A stretch of 64,000 nt of DNA from Apus apus. Its lineage: Eukaryota; Chordata; Aves; Apodiformes; Apodidae. Numbering within the stretch: the first letter of the stretch is position 1; each line of letters begins with the position of its first letter. Position numbers and translations under genes: made by a program. Where the stretch lies: the NCBI RefSeq assembly GCF_020740795.1, contig NC_067283.1, forward strand, positions 109,541,706 to 109,605,705. Direction: 5' to 3'. The notes below the pieces were generated by a model. The model made no database searches and was not told the origin of the DNA. It worked only from the letters and a program-made list of their open reading frames with translations. Of the stretch, positions 29,901 through 40,178 are shown piece after piece.

Positions 29901-32900
29901 AGAACACTCAACCTTTCTTTTGCTCTATTTTCTATTAACTCAGCTTACAAATAGTTGAACTTGAATTTGGCATGGACTTGTGCTCTGAAAAACTAATGGA
30001 AAATAATACACCATACTGCTTTTGGTATCTGATTTAAAACTCATTTAAATCAACACACTAACATTCAATATACACAGAATTAAGCTAGAGGTTTAAAGAC
30101 CAGTGCCAGCTGTGATCAGCAGGAAAGCAAATACCATTAACAGACTTTCTGCTATACTACCACACAACAGATTTTTCCAGGCATTTGGTACATAACTGGA
30201 CAAGAATTTTTATCAATTTAGGATTCCTCTCATCTGCAGTATTTCCAAATTTTACTTTAACCTATTAAAACTGAGCTGTATTTTACTCTCCTTGGTGGCA
30301 TCTGGCTTTTTTCAAGAAAAATAATTACTTTAATATTGAAGACAACTTTAATGTTCAAAATGAAGGCTACTACAAAGAGTACACTATTCAGTTTGTAAGA
30401 ATCTGAGCTGTTTCTACAAACAAAATCACATTAAAACTAGAGATTGAGCATTTCCCCTTTGAAAAATACTAAAGTGCATTTAAGATCATATGAGACTTTC
30501 CACCAAGTAAAACCATTCTTGCATTCAAGATTCCTACTTAGCCAAACTCCACAGCTTTAAAAAAAAAATAAAAATTAAAAATAATAATCCCACAATAAAA
30601 TTTCATCTTTCAACAAGGAACCTGAAGAAAAGTTTTAGTCAGGTGCTAGTAATGACGCTTAATGGTTCTACCTCTTCAAGCAGTTTCTTTCGAAGTAACC
30701 AGCACTTCAGTGCTTGCTGATGTGGGCGTTTATAAAAAGGAATCACCAGTTTTATATAATGGCATGGACTCCATCCTAACCTGTGTGACAAGTTCAGGAA
30801 CAGGCTATACTAAAGGATTTCACAAGTCCTACAAAAAACACTTGTTTTGAGAGAAGTAGCTCAAGCAACGATAAAGCACTTTTTAATCAGTAAGTTTATG
30901 AACTTTCCGGTATTGTGATTTTAAGAAAAATAATGCAATGTTATGTGCATGTTTTTCTACAACTCAAACAATGAGTTTCCTTTGAAGTCACTTCACATAC
31001 AGAGTTTAGCTTGCTGCTGGAAGAAACCAGCACTTTCAATGTAGAAGAAACCTGTTATGTTACAGAAGTAATATTCATAAGCATTTATTTTCATCACTTT
31101 CTTGAAATACAGGCTGAAATCAAGCACTTTGCATGCTGACAGAAGGCAAGCTGCTTTATGCAAGAAAAACTAAGAAAAAACACACTTTACCTGTGTGAAA
31201 AAAAACAAGACACCTTAACCAAATAATTCCAGGCCTCAATATTTGCCTGCTATAAAACCAATGTCAAAATGAAAAGGCTGGCGTGCAAGCAAAAGTTCCC
31301 CTCTACTTTTCACAATGAAGTGATGGCCATGGGTTGTTTTCTTATAAATATTTGACAAAATGAAATCACATAAGGGAGGGAAAGTATTCAAGTGGAAAAG
31401 TTGGGGTTTTTTTTTATTTAATAGTTTGCAATGACTTTTTAATGCCACTAGAACACTCTCAAGAAAACAAAAGATAAATAGAAGCTGGGGAGGATAAGAT
31501 GCCTATTCTACTGTTTGAAATTTAATGTGTTTAGAAATATGACCACAAAAATCTTCATTACTGTTTTTTGGAATTCACTTGGAAGTCTCAGTAACAAACT
31601 TTGTTACATCTCTGCTCTCTACCATTCACTTTTGCTGTGACCTCCCTCAAAAGTAGCACTAACGAAAATAAAAAAAATGCAACAGTGTTGTGTTCCTCAC
31701 CCTACAAGCCCTTTTTGGGAAGCTAGCTTAGCCCACATGGTGGTGGTAAACAGACCTTAAACCACTGTCCAAAAACGAGAATACCTGCCATAAATCAGGA
31801 AGAGACATTAAAAAGTTGCATGAACTTCACATGTGGCCTTAGCCACCACTCTCCTCCAGCTGGGAAGACACTCCAAATCAGCCCTCCCTTAATAATGCTG
31901 CTGTTCATGTGGCTGAGAAAAAATGCAGTTGATTCAAGCAGATTAACCTTGCATGTCTTTTGTCTTCTGCTGTGAAGGAAGGTCTTGAACCTCAGAAATA
32001 ATAATTTAATATTCTAAAGTGATCACACACAGAAAGACAACAGCAGCCTTGTTACAACACAGACATTTCTAAGTCTTTCTAGTTCCCATCACCCACACCC
32101 TGTAATGCCTGCTTCGCCTGTCTCATCTTTTCCTCACTGTCAGGCCCCCTTTACAGAAATACTTCTCCGCACAACACAGTTTGTTCACTACATTGTTTGG
32201 TATAACTTTTATCTTGTTCTCTACAGGCAGTAATACCACACATTTATAACGATGTGCAGTCATCTGATTAGAATAGCGCATTCTAAGATAACTGGATAGA
32301 GGCACAGAAGCTGACTACAAGCATTTTTTCCCAACAATATGAAGCATTAAGTCTAAGGAGTATTGTAAGAGAAGACAGTTACCAGGTTCAAGTCATTTTA
32401 GCTTACATGAAAAGCTCCAATGAACCTGCTCATTTAGCTCTTTTCTTCAGTGTGAACAGTAGCAGCAGTACTTTCTTTTTCGCTTCATTTTATCACATAA
32501 AGCATTTTTGTAAAAAGTTAAAAACTGTTAAATTTAAGTGTATTTACCCAATTAAAACCAAAATAATATAAACTTTAAACAAAAAGGAAGTATAGTTTAC
32601 TAGGGGAACAATCTTCCAGCTATGAGTAGATCAGATGCAACCCAACTTCAGAAGCTAACCAGAGTCAAATGCTCCTAAGTTATGTGGGAAACTACTGTAA
32701 TGGTAGTATTATAACATCAATGTATTTTACTATTAAGAATAGTAGATGTTTACAGACAGTATCTTGCTCCATATTTAACTGTTGCCACTAACAACCCCTG
32801 AATTTAATAAGACGGTTCAATAGCTGACACAGAAGCACGGAGAACAGAAACACAATACTTCACGTCAACTTGAGCTGCATCAGTTCTTAAATGGAAAGCA

Positions 32901-35900
32901 AATAAAGGAAAAGAGCCTGAAGTAGTTCATCTTGCATTGCAAAAAGCAGTAGTTCACCTGTTCCCAAATTAATTTGATTGAATTTGTTGGAAAGACAAAG
33001 AATTTAGATATTTTTCTAAAAACGGCAATAAAAAGTAATTTTATCTGCTTAACACATTTCAAGCACAGCTTCAAAGATTTGACTTGGTAGGTCAGAGTGT
33101 CTACACTTAACTAACACTGAACATCTAAATGTCATTTTGTATTTTAGTTTGAAAGAAAAGACAAGAAGCTACCTTTTCACTCCCCCCTTAGTGGTCCAAA
33201 GGGAACTCTCCCGCCAAAAAAAAACACACTACACTATTTGCTCACTGGTGTGGAATATTCCTTACACTCAAGATCAGAAATGCACTGCAGCCCTGATCTG
33301 CAAAAGTCTTTCCTGGCCCTATCTTAATTTTCTTTTAATAAGAGAATGTCATCACACATTCAACCTTAAGAACAGGGCTGTTCACAAGAGACTAGAATAA
33401 GGTCAAATTCATTTTCAGTTGTCATCAGAACCAGGATATGAATTAAGCCTCCTATGAGTAATACACACAGCCCTCTTGAAGATTTCTTTCCCTCCCCCCC
33501 AGCTACAAGCATGGATTTATAAAAAGAGAAGCCTCTACAGGCACAACAGGTTGGACATAATGAAGCACTGTTTCTATAGTCCTCTAGGTACCAACTTCAA
33601 AGGATGCTTTGCTAGTAGCAATGATTGGAGAACACTTCTCCAGAGACCAAAGAAAGAGTAATTCAATTTCAGTTGGTGCAAACTAGTATCTAGGAATGGC
33701 TGTTTTATAGGTATTCTTTTTAGTTTCATATTACAGAAATGAATCAAGACTACATTAATTCAAGTAAAGTCTTATTACCGAAAAAAAAAAAAACACCTTC
33801 CTTGTGTTACTCACAATGAACTCCCCAAGCTTTCCTATTAACACAATAAGCAAACAGATAGAACGCTATTTCAGTGTTTGTTGTATCTCTTCTCACTCCT
33901 ACAAATACAAAGGAAAAGGGGAAAAAAAAATATCTTATAAAGAGCTCAGGAACACAGATTGAGACAACTCCATTTAAAAAAAAAGTAGCAAGTATTATAC
34001 AATAAATGCTTAATTTGTAAGGCAACCCAGTGTTTCAAGCCTGTGCAATCTTATTTCTTGCATATTATCACTATCTACCTCAAAAAAGAGAGAAAAAAAA
34101 TTACAGGAGAAAGGCAAAGAACTTGAGACTCACCTAGAGTACATAAAAGAAGACAAAGGTTTACCCAACCTCATTCCACTAAGGCAAAAGAATGGAAGAT
34201 ATTCCAGTGAAAGAAGAAATTAATAATGATAAAAAACCAAATCCACACCGCAACACCTTTCCCTAATATAAGAGGAAAAACAGAGTACTGCTGTAGGAGC
34301 TAACAGCCATACTATTTGAGTTCTGTGTTGAGGAAAAAAAACATCTAATACTATCTGGTCTGCCTCGTAGATAATCTCTGCATCGCCTGTTTAAATCAGA
34401 CTAACAGTCTTCAGTTAAACTAGTCAGATTTTAAGCAAAACTATTCACTGTACAGTAAACCAAAAGCTAAATGTTTGGTCACTAATTCAAACACTTTGTT
34501 GTGTTTTTTTTTTCCTCCAGGGACCCAAATGAAATATATTCCCTACTTTTACACTACTTTGTACTTACTGCTGGTAGTAGAGACTGCATATTCTGGTTGG
34601 AGTCAGCTATAGTGGCTAGGTAAACCAAGTTTGTATGCAGCATCTGCTGGTATCTATCAAAATAAACAAAAGCAATACAGATCTTAACTCACACATACAG
34701 TAACATCAGAATTCACTTCAATTCTACACACATAAAGTCACCATGTAGACCAAGATTAAAGAGACTTACAAGAGTACCACTATCAGGAATCCTAAACCTT
34801 TTCCCTCACACTTACCTATTACCTTCTATGGGCACCTCAGTAAAGAAAGACATCAAGGTGCTGGAGTGGGTGCAGAAAAGAGCTGGTGAAGAAGAACTAG
34901 AACTAGGCTGGTGAAAGGCCTAGAGAACAAGACTTAAAAAGAGCAGCTGAGGGAACTGGGGCTATTTAGTGTAAAGAAAAGGAGGCTGAGGGGAGACCTT
35001 ATTGACCTTTACAGCTACCTGAAAGAACATTGCAGCAGTAGGTGCTGGTCTCTTCTCACAAGCACATAGTGTTAGGACAAGAGGGAATGGCCTAAAGCTA
35101 CACCAGGAGAGGTTTAGGCTGGACATTAGGAAAAAATTTTCCTCTGAAAGGGTTATCACGTATTGGAACAGGCTGCCCAGAGAGGTGGTTGAGTCACCAT
35201 CTCTGGATGTGTTTAAAAGTCATATAGATGTGGTGCTTGGGGATATGGTTTAGTGTCCAGTTCTGGGCCCCTCAGTTCAAGAAGGACAGGGATCTGCTTG
35301 AGAGAGTCCAGCGCAGAGCTACAAAGATGATTAAGGGAGTAGAACATCTCCCTTATGAGGAGAGGCTGAGGGAGCTGGGTCTCTTTAGCTTGGAGAAAAG
35401 GAGACTGAGGGGTGACCTCATTAATGTTTACAAATACGTAAGGGGTGAGTGTCAGGGAGATGGAGTTAGGCTCTTCTCAGTGATGACCAGTGATAGGACA
35501 AGGGGTAATGGGTGGAAATTGGAGCATAGGAGGTTCAAGGTGAATATACGAAAAAATTTTTTTACTGTGAGAGTGACAGAGCACTGGAACAGGCTGCCCA
35601 GGGAGGTTGTGGACTCTCCTTCACTGGAGACATTCAAAACCCACCTGGATGCGTTCTTGTGTGATGTGCTCTAGGTGACCCTGCTCTAGCAGGGGGGGTT
35701 GGACTAGATGATCTTTCGAGGTCCCTTCCAACCCCTAAGATTCTATGATTCTATGATTAGGGGTGAATGTGGGAGAGCGGGGTTAAAGGTTGGACTTGAT
35801 GATCTTAAAGGTCTTTTCCAACCTAAATTATTCTGTGACTGTACAATTCCACCCAATCTTTCCCAATGTCTCCATCAAAGCCTGTATCTTCTCTACAACT

Positions 35901-38900
35901 TCTGTCTTGCTATGAAAAATCTCAATCTGGGTGATGCTGTTCTCACCCATTTCATTTCCTGCCCCAAACTATGTCACCAGGACACATACACAGTGTTTCT
36001 GTTTCGTGATCTTCCACCACAAACACTAGGAACAGAAAGCTCCTTCTACTATGTCCCCAGATATCACAGATTTTTGTGAAGCATGACCAAGAACAGTGCT
36101 AACATTTCATCAGGATCCAGGGCTTTGGAAGCTTGCTATGGAATTATTTTTCTCCTACAGAACCACATTCCAGAGCTTAAACACTTAGCCCATAGTCACA
36201 AAAATTACTTTGAAAGTAGGAACAAATGACAAATACATAACTACAGGCTTGCAAAGAGCTTAATGCAGTAACTGTGCTCCAAAAAAAGCACTCCCTTAAA
36301 GCAAAAAGACCTACTATTTATGACACCCCTCCTACTCGCAGACTACCAATCCTCTTAGTAAGGGACTTGAGCCATAGTGCAATACCCTGTCAGTCACATG
36401 GCTCTGTCTGGCTGATTACAAGGGTGCTGTGATCATGCCATGCCAGAAAATAGTAATGGGAAAGTAATATTCCTTAAAAATTCACTCCCCTTCCACAGTT
36501 CTCTCAGATTACTCTCCAGAGACCCTGACAGACAGCAAGTCTACATGGGATATTCTGGCAAGCCAAACTTTTAAGACAAGCCTGTTTGTTCCTGGGCAAG
36601 TAGTAAGGAGGTAGCTTTCAATCATGCCATCAGGAACAAAGTTCCATTCTTACAAGACTTTGATAGGCTTGAGAAGGAAACTGCCTTTTCTTGATGTGTA
36701 ATTATGATGCAGAGGAAAAAGATCTTGGCTTATGCAGTCCCCATTTTTACGAGCATTAACATTACGGCATTGATTTGCAGCAGGCAAGTCAGAACATTTC
36801 AGTGACAGAAGTCATAGTCATATGGCAAATACAACCATAAGTCCATAAGTTTCAAGTGTAGTATCTGCAGCAATACTTTTCTGTTCTTCACAGCACAGTT
36901 CTCCTACAAGGTGAGCTAAACAAATCAAGAATGGTGATCTACATAAAAATTCACCCAGTCCGGAGTAGATTTGGATTAATGTCTTACTGAGAGCATTCGG
37001 ACGTCTTTCCTTTGTTCTGATAGTCCATTATACACTGAATAAGATGGTTATTTTCATCCAACATCTGAAACGATAAAGAACAAGTTTGGAGTAAGTTTCA
37101 TTTCTTTGTGGAAAGAAACTGAAGTTTGAGTCTTGCATCTCTTCTCAGAGTTTTAAAAAATAATCAAAAAAAAGTAGTATTCCAGAAAGTTCTATTTTAG
37201 CCAATTATTTAGAAAACACTCTTTTGCTTCCATTGTCCTCCTTCTACTAGTTTTACAGCTTTCAGTTTAAGGATTTCATATCATTATTATAGCTACATTT
37301 GTGAAGTTTCCCAGTCAAATACCTATGCTTCTTCTGCATTAGATTCTTACAAAGTTTTCAAAGTTTTGCATTTCTTTGATTGATCTCTACCATGAAATTT
37401 ACTTTAAAATTAATGCCTCAAGTTTCCCTTCTCCTTCTAAAGCCTGCAACTGCTTACAAATTTAATAATAAACAGCATTGAAATTGTTAGTGATAGAAAC
37501 TGAGCTTACCAGACAGGTTTGTTTCAAGGAAATACACTGGAAAGCTAGGTCATATTTACATGAAGAATCTCTAATTAAGCTGCACTTTATAAATATTCAG
37601 CCTAATGGGCAAAAAAGATGTATCATACCTCGTAAGTACCCAATAATATGGATATATGTGAATTAACTTTCTGACAAAAACAAAGTAGTCCTAAAGTCAT
37701 GGGAAATTGAGATTTCATGGCTTTCTAGAAAAAGCTCATGAATTCAAGGTCCGCCAAGCTCTATAAATAGGAAAAAAAATAAAGCCTGATTACCTAGAGC
37801 TGCACATCCCAACACTCCTGTATTTTAACCACTCTGCTGCACTCTGATCAGACAAGAGTCAGCAGAGCCATGGCTAATCTGAGCTACCAGCAAAGTTACA
37901 CAAGTCAACTGAACTAAATGGAAAGTTGACTGCCAGACAGAAAATGTTGAACTGATTGATTTAAAAAAAAAACAAAACAACAAAACACCACCAAAAAAAC
38001 TGACTTTTTTTCGTTCGACTAATCCACCTCTACTAGGAAAAGAGTACGAAGTCAGAAACCTCACGCAGTCCATTTGGGACTTATATCCATGTAAGAATAA
38101 GACAACCAGTCAGGTCTTCCTAAATTCAAACCAGTAATTCACCAGAACTAACTAGAAGTATCAGTGAGCTATTTTGCCTGAAACTGCTGGATCTGCAAAC
38201 ACTGTTATTAAGCACTGAACAGAGACAGAACTGAAGTATTTTGAATTACTGTCTGAGCCTCAGAAACTAGGCAGAACTGTAGTTGCATACTCTGAAGACG
38301 ATCACAAACACACTGCTACACAGATATGTTTCACATGCACTTACCATCAAGTTTTGTAAGAAACATAGTGGCCACTTTCACCAGAAAAAAATAGGGAAGA
38401 AGAAGCTAATATCTTTCATAGAGCACTTGCAAAGGAAGCCCTCAATCAGGGCTCTCAGAATGTCTCCCACCTTCCAGAGAAAGGAGAAGACTGCAGAGAG
38501 GCAGACTTTCAGACTGCCAGTTAGATGGCTGTGTTCATCACTGTGCCATGTAAGCTAGACCTTGGGGTGGGGGGGCATGCAGTGGGAAAGGAATATAAGG
38601 GCCAAGGGGAAAACAAACAAGAAATACAACTGTATCCTGGATAGGGCTTGCAGGCACTGTTGTACAATTTTGACTGAGCAGCTGCTGATAGAAAACGAAA
38701 ATAGTTCTTTGAAAGAGTTATAACCACCTATCCTCAAAAGAAAATTCAAGTTTCCAGCTGGATGAAGACACCTCCAGGGCTTCTGCCAGCTTATGTACAC
38801 TACAGATTCTTGAGCTTTAACTATACCAGGGTTTTGCCAGTACACCACCACCAAACTAATGTTTTGACTACAGCACAAGATAAACTTGTCTGCATTCACC

Positions 38901-40054
38901 ATACGCACCCCAGCGACCTGAAGTCTCTACTGACTACCTTTAGGCAGCTCTCCACCCAGTGGGTATTTCTCAAGCACTCGTTTCTGCTACTTAACTCCGA
39001 AGATCTCCATTGTAACTATGGGGTTTTCTTTGAGGTCTTGACCCCTACAATGTCTAACTTGTTGAGGCTCGTATTTTCTACTAAATCAGGTGTTACTTAC
39101 ATCTACCCAAAAGGCTCCTACACCAGGAGCCCGTACTAAACTGTGATTAAAGGCTATTTATAACAGTGAGAGCTTCTGTTAAGTTACTAAATAGCACTAA
39201 GCTACCACTGAACTTGAACATGCTCCTTGGCTTCTGCCGATACAAGGCATCGTGAATTATTACAAATCCCCTATATGCTTTTCTTTGCTTCAGCGAGTTA
39301 ACTTTCTCCCTCCCACAAAAGCTTCAGTGGAGTCCTCCGGAATCGCTGTAATTGGCTACAACCACAATACTCCTCTTTGCTAACACTTAAAAAGTTTAGG
39401 GGGGCAGGCCTGACTACTAGACGGGCCAAGTTCGATAGCTGTAGTCGCCGCTAACCCCGCGGAGGCAGAGCCCGAAGTTAAGCGGGGTTTCAGTAACAAC
39501 CCGGCGGAGCTCCGACGCACCGGCACCCCCGCGCAGGAAGGGGTTACTCCACTCCTCCGTTCTCTCACCGCGCCAGGCCGAGTCCTGCCGGGTTAATTCC
39601 CGCCCGCGGCCCTGAGGGAAGCCCGGCAGCGCCGGGGACAGCCCGAGGGGTGGCTCAGGGCCACCGGCTGCCAGCCCCGCTCCGGCCCCGCTGCGGCCTC
39701 CGCACCCCGCCCCGCCGCAGGCAGCGCGGCCCGCCCGCCCGGCGCCTCCCCCTCCCCGGCCCCGCGACCCCTGAACAAGCGCCGGATGGCAGCCAGCGAG
39801 GCAGCAGCGCCTTGCCGGCCCCCCCCGCCGGGCCGTGCTCCCAGCGCGGCCCAGCCGCCCTCCTTCCCGCCGGGGCCTGAGCGCTCCGGGGCGTCGCCGC
39901 CCCCTTCCCCGCGCGGCCCGGCGGCAGGAAAGCAGCTGCAGCCCCGCGGGGCCGCTCCGGGCCCGGCCCTTCCTCTCGCCCTCACCTTCTGGATGGCGGC
40001 CGGCGTGATCTCGCCCTTCCCCCGCTGCCTCGGGGCCGCGAACGCCACCGACAT
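2877..40054 (-). CDS. SS18: SS18 (SYT), subunit of BAF chromatin-remodelling complexes; 11 coding exons, complete
   Basis: Joined coding exons (minus strand): 40054-39986, 37064-36988, 34653-34569, 22960-22807, 18709-18488, 11784-11617, 10916-10812, 8655-8563, 7843-7721, 5090-4957, 2903-2877. Total 1,257 nt, 418 residues plus TGA, equal to the long human isoform, with every junction in frame and every intron GT-AG. The product starts [20 protein letters not shown] and ends GQYGNYQQ, as in known SS18. Residues 1 to about 77 hold the SNH domain, known to bind the BRM/BRG1 ATPase; the rest is a Met/Pro/Gly/Gln region grading into the Tyr/Gln/Gly/Pro-rich QPGY domain, a low-complexity transactivation region. 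SS18 is a nuclear non-DNA-binding coactivator in canonical and non-canonical BAF. The start is the only ATG opening the conserved N-terminus. A few residues differ from human as I recall it (Asp27 to Glu, Ser38 to Tyr, Asn326 to Ser). The paralogue SS18L1 is less likely given the sequence and the TAF4B neighbour. Confidence 0.97.
2904..4956 (-). other. SS18: SS18 intron 10
   Basis: 2.05 kb between GYDQ and the final GQYGNYQQ. A 111-codon open frame on the plus strand (3112-3447) has no recognisable domain. No transposon was recognised. Confidence 0.85.
4957..5090 (-). CDS. SS18: SS18 coding exon 10 (residues 366-410)
   Basis: 134 nt with acceptor CTCCAG and donor GTATTC. It completes a split Gly codon and ends on the whole Gln codon of GYDQ, eight codons before the end of the protein. 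In human synovial sarcoma this exon is typically the last SS18 part kept in SS18-SSX fusions. Confidence 0.96.
5091..7720 (-). other. SS18: SS18 intron 9
   Basis: 2.6 kb of AT-rich sequence. It holds a CAAA microsatellite by exon 10 (about 5110-5130) and a long A/C-rich stretch at about 6000-6090. No gene or transposon was recognised. Confidence 0.8.
7721..7843 (-). CDS. SS18: SS18 coding exon 9 (residues 325-365 and part of 366)
   Basis: 123 nt, phase 1 at both ends. It encodes the most repetitive part of the QPGY domain, with units such as [20 protein letters not shown]. The acceptor is TTACAG and the donor GTAAGA. The first residue after the junction Gly is Ser, where human has Asn. Confidence 0.96.
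7844..8562 (-). other. SS18: SS18 intron 8
   Basis: 0.72 kb with A-rich tracts and a short AT/AC repeat near 8230-8250. Nothing else was recognised. It is one of the two shortest introns and lies downstream of the weak exon 8 donor. Confidence 0.8.
8563..8655 (-). CDS. SS18: SS18 coding exon 8, in-frame cassette (31 codons)
   Basis: 93 nt, phase 1 at both ends, encoding [20 protein letters not shown] followed by [10 protein letters not shown]. It corresponds to the 31-residue segment that separates the 418- and 387-residue human isoforms, so skipping keeps the frame. The donor GTATCT is poor while the acceptor TTGATGTAG is moderate, which fits alternative inclusion. That it is alternatively spliced in this species is inferred. 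Confidence 0.95.
8656..10811 (-). other. SS18: SS18 intron 7
   Basis: 2.16 kb, AT-rich with several A/T runs. No gene, RNA or transposon was recognised. Confidence 0.8.
10812..10916 (-). CDS. SS18: SS18 coding exon 7 (residues 259-293 and part of 294)
   Basis: 105 nt, phase 1 at both ends. It encodes [20 protein letters not shown] followed by [14 protein letters not shown], part of the Tyr-rich QPGY domain. The acceptor is TTTTCAG and the donor GTAATC, which departs from consensus at +5. Confidence 0.96.
10917..11616 (-). other. SS18: SS18 intron 6
   Basis: 0.70 kb, the shortest intron. A run of about 14 A lies near 11228-11241. Nothing else was recognised. Confidence 0.8.
11617..11784 (-). 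CDS. SS18: SS18 coding exon 6 (residues 203-258 and part of 259)
   Basis: 168 nt, phase 1 at both ends. It encodes [20 protein letters not shown] through [10 protein letters not shown] and begins the Gln-rich half of the protein. The acceptor is TTACCAG and the donor GTAGGA. Confidence 0.96.
12250..12286 (-). mobile_element. CR1 LINE 3' tail fragment
   Basis: AGAATCATAGAATGGTTTGG followed by a GGGACCT-type stretch is the reverse complement of the conserved CR1 3' end. Only about 40 bp are recognisable; the 5' part is too diverged or truncated. Confidence 0.75.
14063..14484. repeat. Intron 5 duplicated segment, copy 1
   Basis: About 420 bp closely matching 17318-17799 in the same orientation. 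Long shared blocks include the stretch from CTCATTAAC through TTGTCTGTTTTGAACCC, the run through CTAACAAACTGGA, and the end GCAGGTGGTATGACCAGATG. Differences are scattered substitutions and A/T-rich length changes. It has no CR1 hallmark and no ORF. It may be a local duplication or two copies of an unrecognised repeat. Confidence 0.9.
15117..15142 (-). mobile_element. CR1 LINE terminal-repeat remnant
   Basis: TAGAATCATAGAATCATACA matches the tandem 8-bp terminal repeat of CR1 in reverse orientation. No body sequence is recognisable next to it. Confidence 0.55.
17318..17799. repeat. Intron 5 duplicated segment, copy 2
   Basis: Direct-orientation partner of 14063-14484. It is longer because of about 25 extra bases near its start (about 17331-17356) and a CAAA/CA-rich expansion at 17520-17570. 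The spacing between copy starts is about 3.25 kb. Confidence 0.9.
18488..18709 (-). CDS. SS18: SS18 coding exon 5 (residues 129-202 and part of 203)
   Basis: 222 nt, the longest coding exon. It is phase 1 at both ends, splitting Gly codons at each junction, and rich in Met, Asn, Ser, Pro and Gln. The donor is GTAAGT. The acceptor CTGAAG follows directly on a T tract that appears as 17 A on the plus strand (18716-18732), so the polypyrimidine tract is nearly homopolymeric. Confidence 0.96.
18710..22806 (-). other. SS18: SS18 intron 4
   Basis: 4.1 kb. It contains a CR1 3' end on the plus strand at 22101-22221, so opposite to SS18. No gene or RNA was recognised. Confidence 0.8.
22101..22221 (+). 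mobile_element. CR1 LINE 3' end, 5'-truncated
   Basis: It contains GGGGCTTTGAGCAATCTGGT, an ACTAGATGATCTTTAAGGTC block and the terminal CATTCTATGATTCTGTGA, in canonical CR1 order. It lies in SS18 intron 4, antisense to the gene. Confidence 0.93.
22807..22960 (-). CDS. SS18: SS18 coding exon 4 (residues 78-128 and part of 129)
   Basis: 154 nt with acceptor CTTTCAG and donor GTAAGT. It encodes a Pro/Met/Gly-rich linker with a five-proline run ([10 protein letters not shown]) and ends one base into a Gly codon (phase 1). Confidence 0.96.
25459..25480. repeat. 22-bp perfect palindrome
   Basis: The arms are TTAGAGTTCTA and TAGAACTCTAA with no spacer. It lies in SS18 intron 3 with no neighbouring element recognised. 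Confidence 0.8.
26227..26329 (-). mobile_element. CR1 LINE fragment
   Basis: The block CCATGGGCAGGGACA, ACTAGACCAGGCTGCT, CTCGAACACTTCCAGGGAGG is the reverse complement of the CR1 region just upstream of the 3' tail. The terminal ATTCTATG repeat is missing here. Confidence 0.85.
28030..28108. repeat. Imperfect inverted repeat / hairpin in intron 3
   Basis: The left arm 28030-28053 (TCCCAGTCTGA...TCAGTA..CTC) is complementary to the right arm 28081-28108, leaving an 11-bp stem, a 4x4 internal loop, a 6-bp stem, a 4-nt bulge and 3 bp around a 27-nt loop. GGCACCTGT also occurs twice in direct orientation, beside and inside the hairpin. Function unknown. Confidence 0.6.
34569..34653 (-). CDS. 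SS18: SS18 coding exon 3 (residues 49-77)
   Basis: 85 nt that complete the split Gln49 codon and encode [20 protein letters not shown] followed by NMQSLLPA, the end of the SNH domain. The acceptor is TTGATAG and the donor GTAAGT. The next exon starts on a whole codon. Confidence 0.96.
34838..35255 (+). mobile_element. Older CR1 LINE, 5' part, interrupted
   Basis: It shows CR1 ORF2 C-terminal and 3'UTR-like sequence in order: GAGCAGCTGAGGGAACTGGG, GGAGACCTTATTGACC, GGAACAGGCTGCCCAGAGAG, ending at GGGGATATGGTTTAGTG. The element resumes at 35761 after a younger CR1. The reading frame is broken. Confidence 0.9.
35256..35760 (+). mobile_element. Younger CR1 LINE inserted into the older CR1; ORF2 end still open
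   Basis: It starts at TCCAGTTCTGGGCCCC and ends with the tandem terminal repeat ATTCTATGATTCTATGATT. The end of ORF2, the C-terminal part of the CR1 polyprotein beyond the reverse-transcriptase core, is open from 35228 to the stop at 35672-35674 (148 codons, including a short lead-in from the older element) and ends DAFLCDVL. It is 5'-truncated, so it cannot move by itself. Confidence 0.93.
35761..35842 (+). mobile_element. Older CR1 LINE, 3' end
   Basis: GTTGGACTTGATGATCTTAA, CCTTTTCCAACC-type sequence and ATTATTCTGTGACTGT complete the element whose first part ends at 35255. Confidence 0.88.
36988..37064 (-). CDS. SS18: SS18 coding exon 2 (residues 24-48 and part of 49)
   Basis: 77 nt encoding [20 protein letters not shown] and the following TSECS, plus two bases of Gln49. 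The acceptor is TTTCAG and the donor GTAAGA. This is the core of the SNH domain. It has Glu at residue 27 and Tyr at residue 38, where human SS18 as I recall it has Asp and Ser. Confidence 0.96.
37065..39985 (-). other. SS18: SS18 intron 1
   Basis: 2.9 kb. The 5' end (about 39.4-39.98 kb) is CpG-rich and belongs to the promoter island; the rest is AT-rich. A 125-codon plus-strand open frame (38762-39139) and a 117-codon minus frame (38555-38908) have no recognisable homology. Confidence 0.8.
39986..40054 (-). CDS. SS18: SS18 coding exon 1 (residues 1-23)
   Basis: ATG at 40054-40052. It encodes the conserved start of the SNH domain and ends on a whole Lys codon followed by the donor GTGAGG. 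The exon lies inside the CpG island, so the 5'UTR continues to higher coordinates, but the transcription start cannot be placed from sequence alone. Confidence 0.96.
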
Positions 40055-40146
40055 GTCGGGCCGCGACCGGGAGGGCCCAGCCCCTCCGCCACCCGCTCAC
40101 GCGCCCCGCGGCGGCAGCGGCGGTCCGGGAAGAACGCTGCGCGCGC

Positions 40147-40178
40147 GGGGGGGGGGGGGGGGGGGGGGGGGGGGAGGG
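40147..40178 (+). repeat. Homopolymer of 28 G, then A and GGG
   Basis: 40147-40174 is an uninterrupted G run on the plus strand. It lies about 93-120 bp upstream of the SS18 ATG, so as a C run in the SS18 5'UTR or core promoter. It could form a G-quadruplex. The exact length may be affected by sequencing or assembly. Confidence 0.85.

Larger units (their letters stand above)
22961..34568 (-). other. SS18: SS18 intron 3, the longest intron
   Basis: 11.6 kb between the SNH domain and the rest of the protein. Apart from a CR1 fragment of about 100 bp (26227-26329), an imperfect hairpin (28030-28108) and a 22-bp palindrome (25459-25480), I recognise no transposon, gene or RNA. The open frames of 60-87 codons are uninformative. 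Confidence 0.8.
34654..36987 (-). other. SS18: SS18 intron 2
   Basis: 2.3 kb, of which about 1 kb is a nested pair of CR1 elements on the plus strand, antisense to SS18. The remainder (35843-36987) holds no recognised element. Confidence 0.85.
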
